A DNA stretch of 6,149 bases from an uncultured beta proteobacterium (GTDB lineage: Bacteria; Pseudomonadota; Gammaproteobacteria; Burkholderiales; Burkholderiaceae_C): NCBI GenBank assembly GCA_903958915.1, contig CAJBVC010000945.1, positions 1 to 6,149 of the forward strand, read 5' to 3'. Position numbers and translations under genes: made by a program. Below the pieces are notes generated by a model, which did not search any database, was not told where the DNA came from, and saw only the letters and a program-made list of their open reading frames with translations. Positions 1 through 5,250 of the stretch are shown piece by piece; position 1 is the first letter of the stretch; each line of letters starts with the position of its first letter.

Positions 1-631
1 CCAGTGTGTCCGCTGCGCGCTGCTCGCCTGCAAGGGCCAGGCAAAGAGCCCCTACCTCTGATGTACAAAGGTGGTCATCACGTTTTGAACGGCGCAACCG
101 GTAGCGGGACTGTTGCTCGGGATGCATGCTGAGCACCGGCAAGTGATCAAGATACGGGCTCTTGCGGCACATCTTGCACGCCTCTGCCCAGGTTCCATCC
201 AGCAAAATGAATAGGGGCCGCTTGTCTGCATGAGACTGCACCGTAGTCACCACACGCTTGGTCTCAACAAACTCCTCGGGAAAAACGACATAAGGATCCC
301 ACTGCGGATCTGCCAATAGCGCTAGCAATGCAGGTTCAACCGAAGTCCTGGCCCAGCCAAAGGCAAAGGTGTCTCGCACAACGTCGGCAATCAACCAACC
401 GGTGTTGGTGGGTTTGAGCGCTTCAATGTCGCCCATGATCAGGCACATGCCCGCCTGAGTGTTCAGGTGCGGACGCAAGTTGCACAGGCAATGGCTGAAG
501 ATCACCCGACAATGTGGGCAACGCGGCGCCCGTAACCCGCGAGCAAAGAACGGCTTCGCGCTGAGCGCCAAGCGCCGCTCGCGAAGGAGGGCTACCGCGT
601 GGCCCGCTACAGCATTGTCGACCACACTCAC
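1..631 (-). CDS. tapT: tRNA-uridine aminocarboxypropyltransferase (DTW domain), 3' end cut by window edge
   Basis: By family, TapT (E. coli YfiP) moves the 3-amino-3-carboxypropyl group of S-adenosylmethionine onto U47 in the variable loop of certain tRNAs (acp3U47), in the cytoplasm. I translated 210 residues that stay open to the left edge; E. coli TapT is about 230, so only a short C-terminus is missing. Visible in order: a basic N-terminal segment (LRERRLALSAKPFFARG), a cysteine cluster C38-x2-C41-x6-C48-x-C50, the KPTNTGWLIAD block near 73-83, the signature DxTW motif as DGTW at 145-148 followed by AEACKMCRKSPYL, SRYRLR at 175-180 and LCTSE at 188-192. The start is a GTG whose last two bases overlap the TGA of the upstream radical SAM gene (GTGA). 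There is no Shine-Dalgarno, so translation is probably coupled. The N-terminus lines up with my recollection of E. coli YfiP. The family call is secure; the exact tRNA targets are inferred. Confidence 0.9.
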   Translation of the reverse strand, partial: MSVVDNAVAGHAVALLRERRLALSAKPFFARGLRAPRCPHCRVIFSHCLCNLRPHLNTQAGMCLIMGDIEALKPTNTGWLIADVVRDTFAFGWARTSVEPALLALLADPQWDPYVVFPEEFVETKRVVTTVQSHADKRPLFILLDGTWAEACKMCRKSPYLDHLPVLSMHPEQQSRYRLRRSKRDDHLCTSEVGALCLALAGEQRAADTL

Positions 632-1527
632 AAACCACGCTGCCAATGGGGGCGCAGTTTGGCGTCGGCTGGCCGTTGGATTGCCATTTTCACTTCATGC
701 AGAAGTCGATCCTTGTCCGCGCCAAGAACACCCTTCAGGACCAGCCAGTTGGATGCGTGATCACTGCGAAACACCGTGCGCTTGAGTTCCAGTCCGTCGA
801 TAAGCTGCTCCATTTCCACGAACAGTCCCTGTTGGTCCAAAGGCTCCCATTCCGCGTAACTCTTCCTGAACCGGCCTTCTCCCTGCGGAAAGCTCACCAC
901 CAAGGTTGCCAGAAACTCGGGCTGCGTCGAATTTGCAAGGCGTGCAGAATTCAAAGCGTGTTGCCGCGCATGTTGACGCCCGCCGAGCCCGTTCAGTAGC
1001 ATGACCGAACGACTGATGCCGGCCTGGCCCAGTTTGTCCAAGGCGTCCCGTGTGGTTTCAAAGGTTTCTCCTTTGTTGACTCTTTGCAGGACTTCGTCGT
1101 CGCCGGATTCTGCGCCGATATATGCCAAGGACAAACCCGCTTGCCGCAACTCCGCCAGTTCGGCTACCGACTTGTTGCGAACATTGCGCGGCAGACAGTA
1201 GCTCGAAATCCTGCGCACTTTGGGCAAATACTCCCGTATTGCCTGCAACAGAATCAAGAGACGTCGTGTGGACAGGGCCATGGCATCGCCGTCCCCCAAG
1301 AACACCCTTTGGACTTGCTCTTCATACTGCCCAGCAATCTGTCGAATGGAATTCAGGATTTCCGACTCGTCCCGAACAGCAAACTTCTTTTGCGGCGCGG
1401 TGTACATCTCGCAATAGGTACATCTGTTCCAGGAGCAGCCATTAGTGACCGGCAGGATGAGTGAGTCTGCTTCGCTGGGTGGGCGAAACACGGGACTGAT
1501 ATAGCGTATGGGAATGTTGGTTGTCAC
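628..1527 (-). CDS. Radical SAM enzyme of unknown substrate (Elp3/MiaB-like fold)
   Basis: A complete 299-residue protein. The 4Fe-4S cluster site lies near the N-terminus as C31-x4-C36-x2-C39 (NGCSWNRCTYC). The first spacing is one residue longer than the canonical CX3CX2C, a variant I recall in an uncharacterised radical SAM subfamily. A glycine-rich FLGDGDA segment near 76-82 fits the SAM-binding GGE-type motif. YIGAESGDDEVLQRVNKG at about 136-153 is the block typical of Elp3/MiaB/HemN-like radical SAM domains. The C-terminus carries SDHASNWLVLKG (about 255-266), seen in relatives of unknown function. No TRAM, B12-binding or SPASM domain is visible. The start is GTG: an in-frame TGA lies three codons upstream, and a weak GAAGA sits about 3 nt before the GTG. 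The gene overlaps tapT by 4 bases, so both are probably co-transcribed. The chemistry (5'-deoxyadenosyl radical) is safe by family; substrate and pathway are unknown. A role in RNA modification is only a neighbourhood guess. Confidence 0.85.
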   Translation of the reverse strand: MTTNIPIRYISPVFRPPSEADSLILPVTNGCSWNRCTYCEMYTAPQKKFAVRDESEILNSIRQIAGQYEEQVQRVFLGDGDAMALSTRRLLILLQAIREYLPKVRRISSYCLPRNVRNKSVAELAELRQAGLSLAYIGAESGDDEVLQRVNKGETFETTRDALDKLGQAGISRSVMLLNGLGGRQHARQHALNSARLANSTQPEFLATLVVSFPQGEGRFRKSYAEWEPLDQQGLFVEMEQLIDGLELKRTVFRSDHASNWLVLKGVLGADKDRLLHEVKMAIQRPADAKLRPHWQRGL

Positions 1528-1554
1528 TTGTCTTCAAAAGTTGGAGTTGGATGC

Positions 1555-1567
1555 CTTTTCTCGCGAG
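1555..1567 (+). repeat. 13-bp direct repeat copy 1 with CTCGCGAG palindrome
   Basis: The sequence CTTTTCTCGCGAG occurs exactly here and again at 1650-1662. Its last eight bases, CTCGCGAG (1560-1567), are a perfect palindrome. This copy lies about 33 bp upstream of the radical SAM start codon, where a regulator could overlap that gene's promoter. A binding role is inferred; no regulator is encoded in the window. Confidence 0.5.
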
Positions 1568-1649
1568 CGGGAGCACGATCACGCTCATGGGCCACTAACT
1601 TGATGCGCCTCCATACCGCAGATTACAGCACTTGCAACAAGGTCATGTT

Positions 1650-1662
1650 CTTTTCTCGCGAG
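1650..1662 (+). repeat. 13-bp direct repeat copy 2 with CTCGCGAG palindrome
   Basis: Second exact copy of CTTTTCTCGCGAG, with the palindrome at 1655-1662, ending 11 bp before the ATG chosen for the acyl-CoA synthetase. The two palindrome centres are 95 bp apart, close to nine helical turns, so they would face the same side of the DNA. The site would block initiation or leader transcription of the downstream gene if a protein bound it; that is inference. Confidence 0.5.
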
Positions 1663-1673
1663 TACCATGGCGC

Positions 1674-3389
1674 ATGCCTTTTAAAGCCCATTTCCCTATC
1701 CGCAGCCTGGCGGACATCCACCGCCTGGAAGAAACACCGCTTGCCGTTGCGCTCCCCTTGCGCACCACGTACGAGATTTTTCAAAGCTCAGCCGAGGCGT
1801 TTGGAAGCAAAACCGCGCTAACATTTTTGCGGACCGCCAATCCCGATGATGCGCCGGTACGGTGGTCGTATGCGGACCTGCTTGCCGGCATCCACCAGAC
1901 GGCCAATCTCCTGCACCGCATTGGCGTGCGGCCTGACGATGCCATTGGCGTGCTTTTGCCGGGCTGCATGGACTACCACCTGGCGCTCTGGGGCGGCGAA
2001 GCCGCTGGCATTGTGCAGCCGCTGAACCCGCTGCTAAGCGATGAAAAGCTGGTGGCGCTGCTCAACGCCGGCAAAGCCAAAGTCCTGTTTGCGTGGGGCT
2101 CGGATGACGATGCAGGCATCTGGTCCAAGGCACTGCGAATACGCACCCAGGTGCCCACCTTGACGCAAGTGCTGCGCGTGGCGCCCTTCGACGCACCAAC
2201 CGCAGAGCTTTTGCCACCAGGCGTGCTGGACTTTGACCGGGAACGCAAGTCAGAACGCAGCGACAAGTTGCTCAGCGGGCGCAGCATCGCACCCGACGAC
2301 ATTGCTGCCTACTTTCATACCGGAGGCACCACCGGATCACCCAAACTGGCGCGCCATAGCCATAGTGCGCAAGTGTTCACCGCCTGGGTCTGCGTACAGC
2401 TACAAGGCACACGCGCTGACGATGTCGTGCTCAATGGCTATCCCCTTTTTCACGTCGCGGGCGTCTTGCCGGGCGCATTGACTTCGTTTGCTGCCGGGTC
2501 CGAAGTCATCATGCCGACCACAACATTGTTTCGCAACCAGGAAGTCATCCGCAACTACTGGCGTCTGGTCGAACGCCATCGCGCCACAGTGGTGTCGGCG
2601 GTTCCAACGGTACTGGCGGCCCTGGCGAACGTGCCGGTGGGTGATGCGGATATCTCCAGTTTGCGCTATTGCCGCACCGGCGCAGCCCCTCTAAGTCCCG
2701 ATCTGGCAGCACGCTTTGAGGCCCAGTTCGGAATTCACGTGCATGAAAGCCTTGGCATGACAGAGATGGCTGGCATCTCCACCATTACCCCGCCTGGCGT
2801 CCATGCTCCGGTAGGTTGCGTGGGATATCGCCTTCCGCACACCGAGATGCGCGTGGTGGCACTGGACCACCAGGGCGCAGTCACAGACCGCGACTTGCCC
2901 ACCGGCGAGCAAGGCATGGTGATCTTCAAGTCACCCAACCTGTTCTCGGGTTTTGTGGACCCCAAGGACAACCACGACGCCTTTACGGCAGATGGTTGGC
3001 TGATCACCGGTGACCTGGGCTGGTTGGACGAGCATGGGCGCTTGCACCTGAGCGGCCGCTCCAAAGACCTGATCATTCGCAGCGGGCACAACATCGACCC
3101 GAAGGTCATTGAAGACGCCATGGCTGGCCACCCCGCCGTGCAGCATTGCGCTGCGGTTGGCCAGCCCGATGCCTATGCTGGTGAATTGCCTGTGGTGTTT
3201 GTCACGCTCAAGCCCGGTACCCACGCGGATGAGGCCGATCTGTTGGCCTACGTGCGCGCGCATGTCGACGAGCCGCCCGCGCGGCCCAAGTCGGTCACGG
3301 TACTGGCGAACATGCCCATGACGCTGGTCGGCAAGATCTTCAAGCCTGAGCTGCGCCAACTGGCCGCCAAGCTCAGCGGGTCAATCTGA
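1674..3389 (+). CDS. AMP-forming acyl-CoA synthetase (ANL superfamily)
   Basis: By family, this enzyme activates a carboxylic acid with ATP to an acyl-adenylate and transfers it to CoA. At 571 residues it has the full ANL layout: phosphate-binding loop YFHTGGTTGSPK at 213-224; LGMTE at 360-364; ITGDLGWLDEHG with the ribose-binding Asp at 447; the hinge region GRSKDLIIRSGHNID with D465 and R469; and the C-terminal GKIFKPELR with catalytic K554. GHNIDP and GELPV resemble a bacterial acyl-CoA synthetase group known from genome annotation (PRK07529-like, from memory). The acid it uses cannot be read from the sequence; fatty or aryl acids are both possible. The ATG at 1674 was chosen because the MPFKAHFPIRSLADIH start looks natural. 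An in-frame TTG at 1632 would add 14 residues and swallow the second palindromic repeat. Neither has a good ribosome site. It stands alone on the plus strand, with no beta-oxidation, thioesterase or ligand-specific genes nearby. Confidence 0.87.
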   Translation: MPFKAHFPIRSLADIHRLEETPLAVALPLRTTYEIFQSSAEAFGSKTALTFLRTANPDDAPVRWSYADLLAGIHQTANLLHRIGVRPDDAIGVLLPGCMDYHLALWGGEAAGIVQPLNPLLSDEKLVALLNAGKAKVLFAWGSDDDAGIWSKALRIRTQVPTLTQVLRVAPFDAPTAELLPPGVLDFDRERKSERSDKLLSGRSIAPDDIAAYFHTGGTTGSPKLARHSHSAQVFTAWVCVQLQGTRADDVVLNGYPLFHVAGVLPGALTSFAAGSEVIMPTTTLFRNQEVIRNYWRLVERHRATVVSAVPTVLAALANVPVGDADISSLRYCRTGAAPLSPDLAARFEAQFGIHVHESLGMTEMAGISTITPPGVHAPVGCVGYRLPHTEMRVVALDHQGAVTDRDLPTGEQGMVIFKSPNLFSGFVDPKDNHDAFTADGWLITGDLGWLDEHGRLHLSGRSKDLIIRSGHNIDPKVIEDAMAGHPAVQHCAAVGQPDAYAGELPVVFVTLKPGTHADEADLLAYVRAHVDEPPARPKSVTVLANMPMTLVGKIFKPELRQLAAKLSGSI

Positions 3390-3446
3390 TGAGGCCGCCG
3401 CTTCTGCAGCTCGTCGGAAGGCTGTTACTGCACAGCACCACATGGG

Positions 3447-4010
3447 TTACTTTGGACCCCCATAAAAACAGTCAGGGCACATCGCGATGTAACTGCTGTT
3501 GCCGCCGATCAGGATTTGCTCACCTGATCGTACGCGCTGGCCATTGCCGTCGATTCGTGCATTCATGCTGGCCTTCTTTCCACATGCACAGATGGTCTTG
3601 ATTTCTTCGATATCGTCCGCCAGCGTCAGTAACAGCGCGGCACCTTCAAATGGCATGCCCAGGAAGTCGCTGCGCAGCCCATAACAAATGATGGGCACAG
3701 CGCCCACATGGGCCAGACGATGCAATTGATGCACCTGCATCGCCGTCAAAAACTGCGCCTCGTCGACAAACAGGCATGCCGTCTCGGCGTCCAAGAGATG
3801 ACGGTCAAACACAGTGGATTTGTTGAACGTGAGCGCCTGCCGCTCAATTCCGAGGCGACTGCGAATGACGCCAACGCCATGCCGCGTGTCCAGTTCGGCG
3901 GTATACAGCTTGATCTGCATGCCCCGCTCCACATAATTGTGCGCGGCCTGCAACAGCATGGTCGATTTTCCGGCATTCATTGCCGCAAAGCGGAAGTACA
4001 ACTTTGACAT
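3447..4010 (-). CDS. tdk: Thymidine kinase (type II, TK1-like)
   Basis: By family, phosphorylates thymidine (and deoxyuridine) to the monophosphate with ATP in the cytosolic pyrimidine salvage pathway. The 187-residue protein has the P-loop AAMNAGKST (9-17), the Mg/catalytic segment FVDEAQF (81-87, with E84 the likely base), the lasso-side CYGLRSDF (109-116) and zinc-ribbon cysteines at C141, C143, C178 and C181, with GGNSSYIAMC near the C-terminus contacting the nucleoside in homologues. The start is ATG at 4010, giving MSKLYFRFAAMNAGKST as in other bacterial TKs. A farther ATG at 4046 lies in the loop of the tRNA terminator hairpin and would add an implausible YYFFFACTT leader. No Shine-Dalgarno is visible before either. 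The gene converges on the acyl-CoA synthetase with 57 bp between stop codons and no clear terminator in that gap. Confidence 0.93.
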   Translation of the reverse strand: MSKLYFRFAAMNAGKSTMLLQAAHNYVERGMQIKLYTAELDTRHGVGVIRSRLGIERQALTFNKSTVFDRHLLDAETACLFVDEAQFLTAMQVHQLHRLAHVGAVPIICYGLRSDFLGMPFEGAALLLTLADDIEEIKTICACGKKASMNARIDGNGQRVRSGEQILIGGNSSYIAMCPDCFYGGPK

Positions 4011-4023
4011 GGTGGTGCACGCG

Positions 4024-4059
4024 AAAAAAAAGTAGTACGAGTTCATTCGTACTACTTTT
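4024..4059 (-). terminator. Intrinsic terminator after tRNA-Val
   Basis: Read on the minus strand, a perfect 13-bp stem (AAAAGTAGTACGA at 4059-4047 with its complement at 4040-4028) closes a 6-nt loop (4046-4041) and runs into eight consecutive T residues (4031-4024). This A-tract/stem/T-tract form is that of a Rho-independent terminator, and it begins only 3 bp past the CCA end of the tRNA. The stem has just four G-C pairs, so termination may be leaky. It lies between the tRNA and tdk, and the tdk ATG follows 13 nt after the T-tract. Confidence 0.85.
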
Positions 4060-4062
4060 ATC

Positions 4063-4137
4063 TGGTGGGCGATGCAAGTTTCGAACTTGCGACCCCTGCA
4101 GTGTGAATGCAGTGCTCTACCCCTGAGCTAATCGCCC
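4063..4137 (-). tRNA. tRNA-Val (anticodon CAC)
   Basis: The 75-nt gene folds into a full cloverleaf with every acceptor (GGGCGAT/ATCGCCC), D (GCTC/GAGC), anticodon (CTGCA/TGCAG) and T-stem (GCAAG/CTTGC) pair intact. The anticodon loop TTCACAC places CAC at 4105-4103, reading the valine codon GUG. The T loop is TTCGAAA and the CCA end is encoded. The variable loop is GGGTC, so G46-U47-C48 is present, the context in which acp3U47 is found in some tRNAs. It follows dnaQ by 40 bp on the same strand, has its own -10 box and is followed immediately by a terminator. Confidence 0.97.
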
Positions 4138-4162
4138 TGAATTCGGTTCAGGAAAGCCTAAG

Positions 4163-4191
4163 ATTATACATAATCAGTTAGGCGGCCTTGT
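4163..4191 (-). promoter_or_regulatory. Predicted sigma70 promoter of tRNA-Val
   Basis: On the minus strand a perfect TATAAT lies at 4168-4163, which would start transcription near 4156, about 19 nt before the mature tRNA 5' end. At 17-bp spacing the -35 position (about 4191-4186) falls within the last codons and stop of dnaQ and does not resemble TTGACA. The -10 box is convincing; the -35 is not, so read-through from dnaQ may also contribute. Confidence 0.6.
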
Positions 4192-4879
4192 GCCAGAGCG
4201 TCTTTCCGCCGCTCGATTTGTCGATTTGCCGCAGAACGTCGTCATGCGCCGTCAGCTCCGTATCGTTGGCCAGGATGACCGGAAGCTCCAGTTTGCTCAG
4301 GTCTGCCTTCACACGCTTTAGCGCTGCGTTAGAGGCATCGCCTACGTCCATGAGCAAAGCGTCCTGGCCACGGGTGAGATTGATGTAAACGTCGGCCAGC
4401 AGCTCTGCATCAAGCAACGCGCCGTGCAGGGCGCGGCCGGAGTTGTCCACGCCCAAGCGGTCGCACAGCGCATCGAGGCTGTTGCGCTTGCCCGGGAACA
4501 TCGCTTTGGCCATGACCAATGTGTCAACAATACCCAGCACATGCGTGCGCAAGGCATCGTGTTGGGCCAAAGCGAGCTCCACATCCAGAAAGCCGACGTC
4601 AAACGCCGCGTTGTGGATGATGACTTCGGCATCCTTCAGGTATGCCAACAGATCGCCTGCAATATGTGCAAAGGGGGGCTTATCCCGCAAGAATTCTGTG
4701 GTGATTCCGTGGACCTTGAGCGCCTCTTCATGGCTATCGCGGCCGGGGTTTACATAAAAATGCAGGTTGTTGCCAGTGAGCTTGCGGTTGACCAGCTCCA
4801 CGCATCCGATTTCGATGACGCGGTCGCCCTGGCTGGCATACAGGCCGGTAGTCTCGGTGTCCAGAAAAACTTGTCGCAT
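4178..4879 (-). CDS. dnaQ: DNA polymerase III epsilon subunit (3'-5' proofreading exonuclease)
   Basis: By family, epsilon removes misincorporated nucleotides in the polymerase III core, bound to the alpha subunit. The 233-residue protein keeps all DEDDh residues: Exo I FLDTETTG with D7 and E9, Exo II IIHNAAFDVGFLD with D94, and Exo III LHGALLDAE with H152 and D157. After the exonuclease domain, QDALLM at 172-177 sits exactly where E. coli has its clamp-binding QTSMAF and fits a Q-x2-L-type beta-clamp motif with the final Phe replaced by Met. A linker and conserved C-terminal SGGKTLWHKA (E. coli has a similar GGSCLWRA) provide the alpha-binding tail, so this is true dnaQ rather than a lone exonuclease. 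ATG at 4879 is preceded by a modest AGG four bases upstream. It starts 18 bp after fdx and is probably transcribed with it; the tRNA-Val follows. Confidence 0.95.
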   Translation of the reverse strand: MRQVFLDTETTGLYASQGDRVIEIGCVELVNRKLTGNNLHFYVNPGRDSHEEALKVHGITTEFLRDKPPFAHIAGDLLAYLKDAEVIIHNAAFDVGFLDVELALAQHDALRTHVLGIVDTLVMAKAMFPGKRNSLDALCDRLGVDNSGRALHGALLDAELLADVYINLTRGQDALLMDVGDASNAALKRVKADLSKLELPVILANDTELTAHDDVLRQIDKSSGGKTLWHKAA

Positions 4880-4897
4880 GGTGCCTGGCCGCGCCGT

Positions 4898-5236
4898 TCA
4901 GTGGTTTTCTTTGGCGTGGTTGATGGAGTACTTGGGTATCTCCACCACCAGATTGGTCTGCGCAAGGATGGCCTGGCAGGCCAGACGGGAATTGGGCTCC
5001 AAGCCCCAGGCACGATCAAGCAGGTCTTCCTCGGCCTCGTCGAGTGCGTTGAGCGATGCAAACCCCTCGCGCACCACCACATGGCAGGTGGTGCAGGCGC
5101 AGCTCATGTCACAGGCGTGCTCAATCGCGATATGGTTTTCCAGCAATGCCTCACAAATAGACGTTCCCGCGGATGCGGTTATCTCGGTGCCCTGCGGGCA
5201 ATACTCCGGGTGGGGAAGAATTTTGATGATGGCCAT
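4898..5236 (-). CDS. fdx: ISC-type [2Fe-2S] ferredoxin
   Basis: By family, this adrenodoxin-like ferredoxin supplies electrons to the IscS/IscU iron-sulfur assembly machinery in the cytoplasm. The 112-residue protein matches E. coli Fdx (111 residues) closely. The cluster ligands are C42, C48, C51 and C87 in the pattern HACDMSCACTTC and SRLACQA, with a further C46 conserved in the ISC group. DEAEEDLLDRAWGL is the acidic helix that binds partners. Residues after NLVVEIPKY form a short polar tail. The ATG at 5236 lies 14 bp after the hscA stop with no clear ribosome site, so translation is probably helped by coupling to hscA. Position after hscA is the classic isc order. Confidence 0.96.
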   Translation of the reverse strand: MAIIKILPHPEYCPQGTEITASAGTSICEALLENHIAIEHACDMSCACTTCHVVVREGFASLNALDEAEEDLLDRAWGLEPNSRLACQAILAQTNLVVEIPKYSINHAKENH

Positions 5237-5250
5237 GATTATGTTCGGCG

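Larger units (their letters stand above)
1528..1673. promoter_or_regulatory. Divergent intergenic region between radical SAM gene and acyl-CoA synthetase
   Basis: These 146 bp separate two divergently read genes, so promoters for both should lie here. I found no convincing sigma70 pair on either strand. The best candidates were TTGATG at 1600-1605 on the plus strand, with no good -10 box at 17 bp, and TTGCAA/TATGGA on the minus strand, both poor. The outstanding element is the repeated CTTTTCTCGCGAG, listed separately. No encoded peptide or RNA is evident. Confidence 0.5.

Noticed and set aside
423..785. Open frames of 71 and 108 codons across the radical SAM-tapT junction
   Set aside because: Both are alternative frames of the real minus-strand genes; the tapT frame there carries the cysteine cluster and later the DGTW motif.
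1600..1628. Possible plus-strand promoter with TTGATG at 1600-1605
   Set aside because: At 17-bp spacing the -10 position reads TTACAG, with too few matches to TATAAT to call a promoter.
3421..3436. Small hairpin GCTGT-TACTGC-ACAGC between the convergent acyl-CoA synthetase and tdk
   Set aside because: Only five base pairs and no T-tract on either strand, so it does not qualify as an intrinsic terminator.
4011..4046. Upstream ATG at 4046 as the tdk start
   Set aside because: It lies in the terminator hairpin loop and adds a Phe-rich leader absent from thymidine kinases; the ATG at 4010 matches the family N-terminus.
4063..4137. tRNA-Val as an attachment site for an integrated element
   Set aside because: No integrase, no repeat of the tRNA 3' end and no base-composition change was seen on either side; neighbouring genes are core housekeeping genes.
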